Shown: positions 1 through 8,589, counted from the first letter of the stretch. The stretch: 64,000 nt of DNA from Longitalea arenae (GCF_016924755.1 NZ_JAFFJX010000001.1:186001-250000); one strand, 5' to 3'. Made by a program: numbers and translations. Notes: a model not told the origin generated them from the letters alone.

Positions 1-250
1 CTTCGGCGCTTCTGCCTAAGATATCGATGTAATTATTTTCTACTCTTTTGAAATCGTCTTCGCACTGTGCATACAGTAAGCCAAAAACGCAGTCGGCGTC
101 GGTTTTGCCATAGATATGGGGAATGCCCCATTTGTCGCGGATAATAGTCACCTGTTTTGCCTGTTGCTGCCAGCGCGTAATTTCTTCCTGCGTAAATTGT
201 TGCTGGGCCAGCAATGATATTGGAAATAACAAGAGTAGAATCAGCTTCAT
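1..250 (-). CDS. Penicillin acylase family hydrolase, N-terminal fragment
   Basis: The frame opens with ATG at 250 and runs off the left edge, giving 83 codons. It begins with a signal peptide ([17 protein letters not shown]) and reaches the segment [15 protein letters not shown] (about residues 34-48), followed by [16 protein letters not shown]. This is the characteristic N-terminal beta-strand and helix of the alpha chain of penicillin acylase family Ntn-hydrolases, which cleave amide bonds in the periplasm (beta-lactam acylases, acyl-homoserine lactone acylases, aculeacin acylase). The autocatalytic serine that starts the beta chain lies outside the window, so activity and substrate cannot be judged. 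Family assignment is confident; specificity is unknown. Confidence 0.85.
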   Translation of the reverse strand, partial: MKLILLLLFPISLLAQQQFTQEEITRWQQQAKQVTIIRDKWGIPHIYGKTDADCVFGLLYAQCEDDFKRVENNYIDILGRSAE

Positions 251-266
251 GGGGGTAAAGTTAGTA

Positions 267-300
267 ACCAATTCGCAATAGACAACTGGCAATTGACAAG
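267..300. repeat. Intergenic micro-repeat, AATTGACAA/AATAGACAA type
   Basis: Short repeated words (CAATAGACAACTGGCAATTG) lie in the gap upstream of the acylase. Related text with reading CCATTGACCATTCAC recurs at 23728-23757 and TTGACCGTTGACAATTC at about 25516-25534. No gene function is visible. Confidence 0.4.
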
Positions 301-367
301 TTATACAGTGGTAAAAATTCCAGTTCCCGGTTGTCGGGTACTGCGCCGGCGCGTAGCTGCGTTTTAA

Positions 368-401
368 CTCCCGGCAACCGGCACCTGGTAACCGGTAACT
401 C
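368..401. repeat. Intergenic micro-repeat, ACCGGTAACTGG family
   Basis: Overlapping words of the type CCGGCAACCGG, CTGGTAACCGGTAACTC. The same vocabulary occurs in other intergenic gaps of this window (5083-5168, 5269-5301, 28744-28777, 28852-28878, 29985-30046, 40861-40909) but was not seen inside genes. Confidence 0.6.
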
Positions 402-440
402 TATTTCTCTGTAACCTGAAACTTTTAAGCTGAACTCGAC

Positions 441-2018
441 TTACTTATTATACGCCGGCCCATACAACGCCACCCCGCTCCTCACTCCGGTATGTTTGCC
501 GTTTTCCACCACTAACTGCCCGTTCACCAACACATAATGAAAGCCGGTTGAATACTGGTGCGGCTTATCGAAGGTGGCATGATCGCTTACCGTTTTGTCA
601 TCAAAGATCACAATGTCTGCAGCCATACCTTCTTTCAGGAGTCCACGGTCTTTAAGCTGAAATTTTTGTGCGGCCAGTGAGGTCATTCGCCGGATGGCTT
701 CTTCCAGCGTGATCACTTTTTCTTCCCGCACATATTTACCCAAAACGCGGGCATTAGTGCCATAGCCTCTTGGATGCGGCATGCCTTTACCAGGTACAGG
801 AACGCCGGCATCTGCCCCGGTCATGCAAAACGGGTAGCGCATTATGTATTTCACATCTTCTTCATTCATGCTGTGGTACACCATCTGTGCGCCGCCTTTT
901 TCCACCATATCCATAATGGTTTCGGCTTCCTGCGCCGCTTTTGATTTGCGCCCGATCAGTTTGTTGATCTCGGTAATGCTTTTGCCGTTATAGCTGCTGT
1001 CGGCCGAATAATTGGCCACCACACAATAACTGTAATTTTTGAATTTGTAATTACGAAGCTGGTCGAGCATTTCTTTTTTGATCTGCGCCCTTATTCGGGG
1101 GTTATGCAAGCGGGCGATCAAAGAATCATTACCACCGGCAAAGGCCCAGTCGGGCAGGCGTACGCCCAGGTTGGTACTGCTGGCCGTGTAAGGATATTGA
1201 TCAATGGTCACATCCCAGCCTTCCTGCCGCGCCTGCTGAACAAGTCCTAAGGTAATATGGCTGGTGCCCCAATTGGCCTTACCACCGATCTTAAAATGCG
1301 AGATCTGCACGGGAATGTTTGCCGACCGGCCGATATTGATGGCTTCATTAATGGCATCAACCGCCTTGCTTTCTTCATTGCGAATATGCGACGCGTAGAT
1401 GCCATTGTATTTGGATGCTGCTTTTGCGAGTGCTACCACTTCCTCGGTGTTGGCAAAAGTGCCGGGAATATAAATAAGGCCGGTGCTGATGCCCACTGCA
1501 CCCTGTTTCATGGCTTCTTCTACCAGCGATTCCATTTGTTGTTGTTCAGCTGCAGTCGGTAAGCGGTTATCGCGCTGCATCACCTGCTGGCGAACAGTGT
1601 TATGTCCCATTAAAGAAGCTACGTTGATGGAAGGATGTAAGCTGTCGATACGATAAAAAAACTCTTTGAGGTTGGAAGAAGAGCCGCCGCAATTGCCCGT
1701 AATAACAGTGGTTACGCCATCGTATATATAATTATCGGCTGTGGGCCATTGAAAAATACCGCCTTCAATATGTCCGTGCACATCAATGAACCCCGGGGCA
1801 ATGATCATTTTGTTGGCATCAATGATCTTTGGGGCAGCGTAATCGGTAAGCTTTCCAACGGCCAGGATCTTGCCGCCCGCAACAGCTACATCGCCATAAA
1901 ACCAGGAGTTGCCCGTACCGTCGATAATGCGGCCGTTTCTAATAAGTATATCGCAGTTGGTTTGGCCGGTGCCAGCGATGCCTGCCAGCAGGAATAAGGC
2001 CGTTAGTAATTTTCTCAT
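441..2018 (-). CDS. D-aminoacylase / N-acyl-D-amino-acid deacylase-like amidohydrolase, secreted
   Basis: 525 aa with a signal peptide (MRKLLTALFLLAGIAGTGQT), so probably periplasmic. The amidohydrolase-superfamily metal site is visible: HGH at 81-83 after APGFIDV, the cysteine of VITGNCGG (C110), H211 in YASHIRNE, H241 in VQISHFK and D403 in TGADAG. A cysteine metal ligand together with HxH is typical of the N-acyl-D-amino-acid deacylase branch, which releases free D-amino acids from N-acylated forms. The C-terminal AADIVIFD strand closes the small beta domain. It is likely a single-gene unit, since the flanking genes are separated by gaps of about 200 bases. The exact substrate (D-amino acid, dipeptide or N-acyl compound) is inferred only at family level. 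Confidence 0.88.
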   Translation of the reverse strand: MRKLLTALFLLAGIAGTGQTNCDILIRNGRIIDGTGNSWFYGDVAVAGGKILAVGKLTDYAAPKIIDANKMIIAPGFIDVHGHIEGGIFQWPTADNYIYDGVTTVITGNCGGSSSNLKEFFYRIDSLHPSINVASLMGHNTVRQQVMQRDNRLPTAAEQQQMESLVEEAMKQGAVGISTGLIYIPGTFANTEEVVALAKAASKYNGIYASHIRNEESKAVDAINEAINIGRSANIPVQISHFKIGGKANWGTSHITLGLVQQARQEGWDVTIDQYPYTASSTNLGVRLPDWAFAGGNDSLIARLHNPRIRAQIKKEMLDQLRNYKFKNYSYCVVANYSADSSYNGKSITEINKLIGRKSKAAQEAETIMDMVEKGGAQMVYHSMNEEDVKYIMRYPFCMTGADAGVPVPGKGMPHPRGYGTNARVLGKYVREEKVITLEEAIRRMTSLAAQKFQLKDRGLLKEGMAADIVIFDDKTVSDHATFDKPHQYSTGFHYVLVNGQLVVENGKHTGVRSGVALYGPAYNK

Positions 2019-2269
2019 AGTCGTTTAAAATTAGGCAACCATTTTTACATTTTTCATTGCGTTTTTTTGCGGGGCGCTCATGATAAAAAATCTCTATAAC
2101 CGCCTGATCCATTGAGCCATGAATGCGGATGAATCGTTGTATTGCACCCTCACGGGCATTCGGATACAAGCAGTACTGTTGACAAATTTCCACAGCATAA
2201 TGGCCGCTGAAAGCCGCGCCCAACGGGGGCTGGAATGATTATTTAAGATATTGTGAGAAATGGATTCTT

Positions 2270-2560
2270 ATGAAAAAGACCAATTACTTTTTTCACATGC
2301 TGTTCGCGTTGAGCATGTGCGGCTTAATGTATTGTGCAAATGACGGAGCATCCAAAGACGACGGCGTATCGAAAGATGCGCAGGGCTATGATAGTACCAC
2401 GGCCCATGATCAGCAAAGTTCAGATTCAGCCAGTTCGGTACATCATGTAGATCCGGCCAACGCTTATCCGCAACCTCCGGTTACAGGTTCTAACCAGGAT
2501 AACAGCCGTACCAAAGATTCTGGCAAAATAAAAGATACGCCCAACAGGCCAGGTTATTAA
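2270..2560 (+). CDS. Small lipoprotein, function unknown
   Basis: 96 aa. A signal peptide of about 21 residues ends in LMYC, a lipobox, so the mature protein should be a lipid-anchored cell envelope protein starting at C22. The remainder is low-complexity and polar (repeated GASKDDGVSKD, SSDSASS, then a proline/asparagine-rich tail) with no recognisable fold. Lys-Asp words are repeated. The ATG at 2270 directly precedes the Lys-rich n-region. I do not recognise the family. Confidence 0.65.
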   Translation: MKKTNYFFHMLFALSMCGLMYCANDGASKDDGVSKDAQGYDSTTAHDQQSSDSASSVHHVDPANAYPQPPVTGSNQDNSRTKDSGKIKDTPNRPGY

Positions 2561-2688
2561 TTCCTGGGAAGTTTAAGCGTCGGCATATACAGCTGGTCGC
2601 GGAGCCGCCCCCGGCGGAACATTCGAGCGCGGTCAGCTGCAAATAATCAATGTTTTATTTTGGTTGGTTTTGTATCTGTACAAAAAAA

Positions 2689-2716
2689 GAAGGGGCCTTA
2701 TGGCTCCTTCTTTTTT
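2689..2716. terminator. Bidirectional intrinsic terminator
   Basis: Stem GAAGGGGCC / GGCTCCTTC (9 bp with one G-U) with loop TTAT, preceded by A7 and followed by T6. It sits between the convergent lipoprotein gene and the CsbD-like gene and can serve both strands. Confidence 0.85.
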
Positions 2717-2734
2717 CTATAGTTGAATAAGTGA

Positions 2735-2923
2735 TTAATCAAGCGATTTCAGCCATTTAACCAGGTCGTCCCTGGTTTTACCAGTCTTTTCCTGCATACG
2801 GCCCAGCCATTCGTCATCTTTGCCTTCTTCATACTTAATATCATCGTCAGTTAAGTTGCCAAAGGCTTGCTTGATCTTTCCTTTCCACTTATTCCAGTTG
2901 CCTTTAATTTCTAATCTGTCCAT
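2735..2923 (-). CDS. CsbD-like stress protein
   Basis: 62 aa. It begins [19 protein letters not shown] and contains the family pattern of a G-N-W-x-x-x-K-G-K-x-K-x-x-x-G-x-L-T-D-D segment followed by a charged helix. CsbD-like proteins are small, abundant, hydrophilic general-stress proteins of unknown biochemical role. The size matches the family. Just upstream of the ATG an inverted repeat AACTGT/ACAGTT (2924-2929 and 2941-2946) flanks an A/T-rich spacer and could be a regulatory site or a leader hairpin. This is an inference from its position only. Confidence 0.88.
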   Translation of the reverse strand: MDRLEIKGNWNKWKGKIKQAFGNLTDDDIKYEEGKDDEWLGRMQEKTGKTRDDLVKWLKSLD

Positions 2924-2963
2924 AACTGTCTTTTTTAATAACAGTTAAAATCTTGTGCCACCA

Positions 2964-3509
2964 TTAATCTGTTGTGGCGCCTTTTTCCCCAACAAACCAT
3001 TGCTCTTTATTCCTGAACAACACATTAAAGGTGGTCAATGAACCATAGATACGGGTAATGTATTGCTGCAGGTTCACTTTGTCTTCGTCGCTCAATTGTT
3101 TATGCGCATTGATCTGCTGTTCCAGCACCCGCAGGCGGTCGCGCAGCATCACGATCTTGTGAAAGAACACATCGATGGGAATGTCTTTTCCTTTCTGGGT
3201 TTTATCGGCCGGTTGCAATATCATGGTGCCGCCTTTCCAGCGATCGCCCAATGGAACGATCTCCTGGAAGCCGCCCCATAAGCGCAATATCTTTAAAAGT
3301 GATCGTTCTACATCACTGTGCGTTTCTATTTCTGCGGTAACATTTTCAGGAATTATCTCTTCGAGATGACTATCATTTTTATCAATCTCTTTAATGCCAT
3401 GATGAATAAAAGAAATGAGGTAGGTTGCGTATCTGATACCTACAATTACACCGGGGCCGTGTTGCCGGTGTTGTAAACGGGTTCCGATGCCGAGGTTCAA
3501 TTGATCCAT
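2964..3509 (-). CDS. Conserved hypothetical protein with CarD-like N-terminal strand pattern
   Basis: The chosen start is the ATG at 3509 (MDQLNLGIGTRLQHRQ), giving 181 aa. The frame stays open up to 3596 with other possible starts at 3518 and 3596, and the extra residues look unlike protein. The N-terminus GTRLQHRQHGPGVIVGI resembles the small SH3-like beta module seen in CarD and transcription-repair coupling factors (G-x-x-V-x-H-x-x-H-G-x-G-x-I). The second half is helical and charged (VFFHKIVMLRDRLRVLEQQ), compatible with a coiled coil. I know this arrangement only as a Bacteroidota hypothetical protein, so no function is assigned. Confidence 0.7.
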   Translation of the reverse strand: MDQLNLGIGTRLQHRQHGPGVIVGIRYATYLISFIHHGIKEIDKNDSHLEEIIPENVTAEIETHSDVERSLLKILRLWGGFQEIVPLGDRWKGGTMILQPADKTQKGKDIPIDVFFHKIVMLRDRLRVLEQQINAHKQLSDEDKVNLQQYITRIYGSLTTFNVLFRNKEQWFVGEKGATTD

Positions 3510-3694
3510 ATCATACATTTTCAATCTGAAATATACAATGAGTTTTTCATTAATATATTTATCGTGTAGGTAAAGTATGTCACTTATTTCCGGCAAAGCT
3601 CATAAAGTATACACGTTACAGCATCTTTAACTGTAACGGTTGCCGATCTTACTTTACCGTTAGCGGTGGTATGGCCATTCTGCAGTGTGCTTCA

Positions 3695-5017
3695 TTAATA
3701 ATTCATGGCCTGGTAAACAAGCACTTTATACAGGTTGCCAAGATTGCCCCAACTCGTAGGCCAGATGTTGCGGTAAAGTAATCCGATCAGTTTTTCTTTG
3801 GGATCTACCCAATAGGTAGTGGAAAACATACCACCCCATTCGAAAGTGCCTTCCTGTGTGGGCAATACAGCGCTGCCTTTTTCAGTCGTTATACCGAAGC
3901 CCAGTCCGAACTTGTTGGGACCGCGGCTGATATCGCCGATCTGATTCATCGTCATCATGCGAACACTGTTATGGCTGAGCAAGCGTTTGCCATTGTATTC
4001 ACCGCCGTTCAATAGCATTTGCAGAAAAATGGCATAATCATAAATGGTAGAGGACAGGCCGGCGCCGCCTGAATAGTATGTGCCTTTCATATTGGGGTAA
4101 TCGCGGAACATTTCATTTACCACGTTCACTCTTTCATTCATTTTTACCAGCTTTTTGGTGGCGCTGTCTTCGGTATACAGCATGACCAGCCGTTTTTGTT
4201 TGTCGGCCGGCAAATAAAAGTAAGTGTCCTTCATGCCTAAAGGCTCAAAAATGCGTTTGTGAAAAAAATCCTTCAGGCTCATGCCCGATACCACTTCTAC
4301 CAGGTAACCCAATACATCAGTATTCAAACCATAGGTGAACTTTTCTCCGGGCTGATGAAAAAGCGGAAGCGTGCCGAGGATCTTCATTTTCTCGGCGAGG
4401 ATATAGTTAGGAACTCCAATTCCGCCAACTACGCCAGCCTTGGCATAAATAGCTTTCGCTTCTGCAGAACCGATCTGTGCATACCCTAGTCCACTGGTAT
4501 GTGTAAGCAGATCGCGAATGGTGATCTCGCGTTTGGCGGGAACGGTCGTATAGGTAGTGTCTGCTTTATTATATTTATCGATCACCCTGGGGTTTTTAAA
4601 CTCGGGGATGAAGTTTGAAATAGGATCGTCCAGCATGAATTTTCCTTCTTCATATAACATCATCACGGCTACGCTGGTAATAGCTTTAGTTTGAGAGGCA
4701 ATGCGGAAGATGCCATCTTTGGGTAGCGGCGCTTTGGTATCAATGTCGTTGTAGCCAAAATTTTTATAATATACGATCTTGCCTTCATGCACGATCATCG
4801 CCACGGCTCCGTTAATTCTTCCCTTGTCAACATACTCCTGTAATGCAGTATCAATGCGCGCCAACCGCTTCGATGAAAATCCACTGGCTTCAGGGCTCGT
4901 TGCCATACTCAAAACAGGATGGCCAGAGTGGTTAACGGAATTGGAATGATTCGACTGGCAAAAACCAATGGTAATACCAAGCAGGATAACTGAAATTGTG
5001 CTGGCGAGCTTTCTCAT
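3695..5017 (-). CDS. Serine hydrolase, beta-lactamase/esterase family (PF00144-like), secreted
   Basis: 440 aa with signal peptide (MRKLASTISVILLGITIGFC). The class C beta-lactamase/D-Ala-D-Ala peptidase fold is shown by SQTK at 108-111 (nucleophile Ser108, general base Lys111), the tyrosine of FTYGLN (about Tyr229, the YxN position) and the C-terminal FEWGGMFSTTYWVDP, which occupies the KTG/HxG strand. It belongs to the broad EstB/PBP4-like group, so it may be an esterase, a peptidase or a peptidoglycan-trimming enzyme. No neighbour narrows the choice. Start at the signal peptide methionine. Confidence 0.88.
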   Translation of the reverse strand: MRKLASTISVILLGITIGFCQSNHSNSVNHSGHPVLSMATSPEASGFSSKRLARIDTALQEYVDKGRINGAVAMIVHEGKIVYYKNFGYNDIDTKAPLPKDGIFRIASQTKAITSVAVMMLYEEGKFMLDDPISNFIPEFKNPRVIDKYNKADTTYTTVPAKREITIRDLLTHTSGLGYAQIGSAEAKAIYAKAGVVGGIGVPNYILAEKMKILGTLPLFHQPGEKFTYGLNTDVLGYLVEVVSGMSLKDFFHKRIFEPLGMKDTYFYLPADKQKRLVMLYTEDSATKKLVKMNERVNVVNEMFRDYPNMKGTYYSGGAGLSSTIYDYAIFLQMLLNGGEYNGKRLLSHNSVRMMTMNQIGDISRGPNKFGLGFGITTEKGSAVLPTQEGTFEWGGMFSTTYWVDPKEKLIGLLYRNIWPTSWGNLGNLYKVLVYQAMNY

Positions 5018-5082
5018 GGTTACATGAAATATTTAGAATGGAAGATAATACTATAATTGAAAAAAAATCAAGGCATGGAAAA

Positions 5083-5168
5083 CTTACCGGTTGCCGGATC
5101 GCCGGAAAGCAGTTAGGTGTTTCATGGTTCAGACGACCGGGAAATAGGGTCACCGGTTACCAGATAAC
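5083..5168. repeat. Intergenic micro-repeat, ACCGGTTACC family
   Basis: Words TTACCGGTTGCCGG at the left and GTCACCGGTTACCAG at the right of an otherwise unique spacer upstream of the serine hydrolase. Same family as 368-401. Confidence 0.5.
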
Positions 5169-5268
5169 AATACATGTTTTTGAAGTTACCGGGTAATACA
5201 GGCTTACTGCAGCGCCATTGAGGTAACAGTGTGCCCATTGTCATCCTCTGTGACGGAATAAGCGTTTT

Positions 5269-5301
5269 GAAAACCGGCAAGCGGTAACTGGTGACCGGTT
5301 A
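5269..5301. repeat. Intergenic micro-repeat, ACCGGTAACTGG family
   Basis: AAACCGGCAAGCGGTAACTG followed by GTGACCGGTTAG, abutting the stop codon of the next minus-strand gene. Confidence 0.55.
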
Positions 5302-6054
5302 GTCTTCCTTTCTCAACTCGCCCATAATTTGCTTCAACTTCGTGTATTTTTCAAAGCTCTGCTTAATATAAGATTGCAGTTCGTAGTCAGTAGCGGTTTC
5401 TATAAATACGAGATCGGGGCGGTAGCGTTTCATGAAGGTATCCAACTCGGCGCCGCGCAGCCCCGTAAGGCGCACCACCAATGGCCGGCTGAATCGGTGA
5501 TCAATGAACTTTTCTTTTTCTTCCAGGATCAACCGGTCCCTGAATGCCGCCATACGCCGGTTCTTGCGGAAGTTAAATACGTCTATTAGCTGGTCAAGGT
5601 CAACACCCACGGCTGCATTTTGGGTGGTGGGGGTAACGATGCCGAGGCCGGGCTTTTTATAATTGAATGCTTTAGCGTATTCTTCGCGGTTGGCAAGAGA
5701 ATCGAGATGGTAATTCCGCTGCTTTACCATAATGGGTTTTAGTTCAGTAACATTTACATGCAGGGAAATTTCAAAGTTCTGCTGATTGGGGATCCCTGCT
5801 ACGGGATATTTGGGCGTGCCTTTGCCGAGGTAAGAGAACCAGATGGAGTCGGTATCCCTTACATACAGCGAATACCGGCCCAGCGAATCGGTGCTCGTTC
5901 CTGTGCCGCCTGTGCTCATTACACTCACCGATGCCAACGGGATCTGTTGTGTCATATCGAATACTTTCCCTTTAACCTGTATTTGTACCTGGCAAAGGGT
6001 GGTAAACGAACAGGAAACCAGTAAAATCAGAATTATGTACCGTTTTAAGATCAA
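5299..6054 (-). CDS. Secreted protein with carboxypeptidase-regulatory-like (CarboxypepD_reg) domain
   Basis: 251 aa. The signal peptide MILKRYIILILLVSCSFTTLC is followed at about residues 25-105 by a beta-sandwich of the type VKGKVFDMTQQIPLASVSVM ... DSLGRYSLYV ... IWFSYLGK, the transthyretin-like CarboxypepD_reg module found at the N-terminus of TonB-dependent receptors and in many Bacteroidota surface proteins. The C-terminal half (about 120-251) is helical and charged and unassigned. There is no receptor barrel, so this is a stand-alone module protein. Role unknown. Confidence 0.75.
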   Translation of the reverse strand: MILKRYIILILLVSCSFTTLCQVQIQVKGKVFDMTQQIPLASVSVMSTGGTGTSTDSLGRYSLYVRDTDSIWFSYLGKGTPKYPVAGIPNQQNFEISLHVNVTELKPIMVKQRNYHLDSLANREEYAKAFNYKKPGLGIVTPTTQNAAVGVDLDQLIDVFNFRKNRRMAAFRDRLILEEKEKFIDHRFSRPLVVRLTGLRGAELDTFMKRYRPDLVFIETATDYELQSYIKQSFEKYTKLKQIMGELRKED

Positions 6055-6117
6055 GCTGGTGTAATTAAGATTGTGATATTACTGCAAGAAAATGACATAT
6101 ATACAAACCGGCCAATT

Positions 6118-7047
6118 TTAACGGCGATTTTGCAGTTCGCGGATCAGTTTCTCAACAATGAGGGGATAATGCTCATGTTCCAGTGCATGGATCTTTTCGG
6201 CCAGTGTGTCGGCATTGTCGTTTTCATCGACAGTGCAGCGTGCCTGGAAGATGAGTTTCCCGTGGTCGTACAATTCATCAACATAATGAATGCTGATACC
6301 ACTTTCCTTGTCTTTGGCAGCGATCACTGCTTCATGAACAAAGCGGCCATACATACCTTTACCGCCATACTTGGGCAACAGGGCGGGATGTATGTTAATA
6401 ATACGTTGGGAATACGCCTGGATCAATGCAAGGGGAACTTTCCATAAAAAGCCTGCGAGTACAATAAAATTTACATTATGTTGTTTTATTTCGTCGACGT
6501 AGGCATTGCCGCGAAAGAACTGTTCCTTCTCTATTAATAAAGTGGGAATATTTTCTCTTTGTGCAATTGATAATACGCCAGCGCCTGGTTTGTTGCAAAC
6601 AATTAATGCTATTTTAATTTGGGATTGTTGCCGGAAATGATCAATGAGCTTTTGCGCATTCGTTCCTGTACCCGATGCAAAGATGGCAACGTTAATAGTC
6701 TGCATATTATTAATATCTACGTTTAAGTTCTTATTCGGGGAGTTATCATTATCTGTTGACCTGTTACCGATTAGTTTCATCCGTTGAAGGATCTTCTTTT
6801 CATACTTCCAGAAAAAATTGAATTGTCCGAAAGGAATGGAGAAGAGAAGAATTAGTACCTGGTAGCCGAAGAGCAGGATACCGATCTTAATGGCCCAGTA
6901 CCAAAAAGAGGATGCGTTCAGCTGTAACCATATAGTCACCTGCCTCGTTAACCAGGCGGTGGTTGTGCCGGTAACAGCAAAAACACACAGTATTAAAAAT
7001 AACTGGGTGCCAGATACGTTCCATTTTTGTTTCAGCCGTTGAAACAT
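6118..7047 (-). CDS. purN: Fusion of DUF6787-like membrane domain and phosphoribosylglycinamide formyltransferase (PurN)
   Basis: 309 aa in one open frame. Residues 1-95 contain two hydrophobic segments (about 13-32 and 48-72) and end IPFGQFNFFWKYEKKIL, matching the small DUF6787 membrane family of Bacteroidota. A polar linker (about 96-114) leads to MQTINVAIFASGTG at residue 115 (codon 6703-6705), the normal N-terminus of PurN. The catalytic triad of glycinamide ribonucleotide transformylase is present: N218 and H220 in INIHPALLPKYGG and D257 in HYVDELYDHG. PurN transfers the formyl group of 10-formyl-THF to GAR in purine synthesis. Translation could also start internally at 6705 and give a soluble PurN. 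Whether the fusion is made as one polypeptide cannot be seen. Confidence 0.88.
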   Translation of the reverse strand: MFQRLKQKWNVSGTQLFLILCVFAVTGTTTAWLTRQVTIWLQLNASSFWYWAIKIGILLFGYQVLILLFSIPFGQFNFFWKYEKKILQRMKLIGNRSTDNDNSPNKNLNVDINNMQTINVAIFASGTGTNAQKLIDHFRQQSQIKIALIVCNKPGAGVLSIAQRENIPTLLIEKEQFFRGNAYVDEIKQHNVNFIVLAGFLWKVPLALIQAYSQRIINIHPALLPKYGGKGMYGRFVHEAVIAAKDKESGISIHYVDELYDHGKLIFQARCTVDENDNADTLAEKIHALEHEHYPLIVEKLIRELQNRR

Positions 7048-7113
7048 GAACGCAAAAGTGCAGGAAAAATTTGGGGTGAAGAAAAGTCAATTTACCTGTG
7101 TTGAAATAGTTAG

Positions 7114-7128
7114 TTGTCACATTGACAA
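7114..7128. promoter_or_regulatory. Perfect inverted repeat, candidate operator
   Basis: TTGTCA-CAT-TGACAA, a perfect 6-3-6 palindrome in the divergent gap between the purN fusion gene and the respiratory operon. Its position, about 70 bp upstream of the purN fusion start and about 100 bp upstream of the act promoter, fits a regulator site. The regulator is unknown. Confidence 0.4.
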
Positions 7129-7220
7129 AAGCATGACATTTCTGACTGAACCGTTTTAACAGAGGGGGTAAAATCGGCTGAAACCCGCGCCCAGCCTGCA
7201 TTAAAAAAATTTTAAACAGG

Positions 7221-7253
7221 TTGTGATTTTGTTAATTTCCTGACTTATTTTTG
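7221..7253 (+). promoter_or_regulatory. Promoter of the alternative complex III operon
   Basis: -33 element TTG at 7221-7223, 22-bp spacer, -7 element TATTTTTG at 7246-7253, matching the Bacteroidota consensus TTG-N17-23-TAnnTTTG. Predicted transcription start near 7259, giving a leader of about 40 nt to the ATG at 7302. Confidence 0.65.
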
Positions 7254-7301
7254 CACCCAATTCGGGAAATTTTTCCACATAATTTCATCATATCCAACAA
7301 T

Positions 7302-8585
7302 ATGATTGATCATAGAGCAAACGTTAAGCGAACCCTCTTCAGTGCATTGTTCTTTTTACTATTGTCGTTCGGAAATAAGATTTTAGCCCAGGATGGTAGA
7401 GCAATATTCCAGGATAACTGTGCTTCTTGTCACGCTGTGTTCAAAGATCTTACCGGCCCGGCATTAGGTGGAGTAACAACACGTGGCCCCTGGACTGATC
7501 GTAAAAAACTTTACGACTGGGTTCATAATCCGGCTAAGTTTATGGCTTCTGATCCCTATACCCAAGGGTTGAAGCAAAAGTATGGCGGTACGGTAATGAC
7601 GCCGTTTCCATCATTGTCAGAAAAAGAGATCGATGCCGTAATTGATTACGTAGAGAAAACATTCAAAGCCGGCCCGCCCACTGCCTCAACAGGCACACCA
7701 CAGGGAGCATCAGGTGCCCAGGTGATGGGTGAAAGTGATAACTCGATCCTGTATGGCGTACTCACTCTGATCCTTGCCATTGTTGCATTGATCATGTTGC
7801 AGGTGAACAGCAATCTTAAAAAGCTGGCCGACGACAGAGAGGGTGTTCCTTCTTACGAGCCGATCCCATTCTATCGCAACAAATCTTACATCACTATCTT
7901 AACGCTGATCCTTTTCGTAGTTGGCGGATATTATATAGTGAAAGGTGCTATCGGTTTAGGCCGCAGTACAAACTATCAACCAGAACAACCGATCTACTAC
8001 TCACATAAGGTACACGCAGGTCAAAACCAGATCAGCTGTTTGTATTGCCACGGTGGTGCTATGGAAGGTAAACATGCCAACATTCCTTCGGTGAATGTTT
8101 GTATGAACTGTCACATGACCATCAGTGAATATACTGGCAGCGCCGGTAAACTGTTCCGCGAAGATGGTACTGAAGTGAACGGAACTGCAGAAATTCAAAA
8201 GATCTATGCAGCTGCCGGCTGGAACCCCGCTACCAAAACATACAGCGGTAAAGGTTCAGAAGTTCAGTGGATCAAAATTCACAACCTGCCTGATCACGTA
8301 TATTTCAGCCACGCGCAACACGTGAATGCTGGTAAGGTACAATGTCAAACCTGCCACGGCGACATTCAGAAAATGGATGAAGTAAAACAAATTGCCGACC
8401 TGAGCATGGGCTGGTGTATCAACTGTCACCGCACGACTAAAGTTAACTTTGGCGGTAAGGGCGAAGAAGGCAATAAGTTCTACAGCATCTATAAAAAATA
8501 TCACGACGAGATCAAAGAAGGCAAGAGAGATAGTGTAACAGTGAATGATATCGGTGGATTAGAGTGTCAAAAATGTCACTACTAA
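7302..8585 (+). CDS. actA: Alternative complex III subunit ActA: multiheme cytochrome c with an added N-terminal monoheme domain
   Basis: 427 aa from the ATG at 7302; the open frame upstream overlaps the promoter. A signal/anchor segment (about 9-30) is followed by a monoheme cytochrome c domain (CASCH 40-44, probable distal Met100 in VMTPFP), two membrane segments (about 147-168 and 196-214) and a pentaheme region with CLYCH 246-250, CMNCH 267-271, CQTCH 348-352, CINCH 372-376 and CQKCH 422-426. ActA is the periplasmic heme-wire subunit of alternative complex III, a quinol:electron acceptor oxidoreductase. First gene of the operon. Six CxxCH motifs mean six hemes are expected. Confidence 0.94.
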   Translation: MIDHRANVKRTLFSALFFLLLSFGNKILAQDGRAIFQDNCASCHAVFKDLTGPALGGVTTRGPWTDRKKLYDWVHNPAKFMASDPYTQGLKQKYGGTVMTPFPSLSEKEIDAVIDYVEKTFKAGPPTASTGTPQGASGAQVMGESDNSILYGVLTLILAIVALIMLQVNSNLKKLADDREGVPSYEPIPFYRNKSYITILTLILFVVGGYYIVKGAIGLGRSTNYQPEQPIYYSHKVHAGQNQISCLYCHGGAMEGKHANIPSVNVCMNCHMTISEYTGSAGKLFREDGTEVNGTAEIQKIYAAAGWNPATKTYSGKGSEVQWIKIHNLPDHVYFSHAQHVNAGKVQCQTCHGDIQKMDEVKQIADLSMGWCINCHRTTKVNFGGKGEEGNKFYSIYKKYHDEIKEGKRDSVTVNDIGGLECQKCHY

Positions 8586-8589
8586 TAGC

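Noticed and set aside
1939-2223. Small minus-strand frame upstream of the D-aminoacylase-like gene
   Set aside because: It overlaps the signal peptide region of that gene in another frame and has no protein-like composition.
7251-7301. Extended N-terminus of ActA starting from a TTG at 7251
   Set aside because: This part overlaps the -7 promoter element; the ATG at 7302 begins a proper signal segment.
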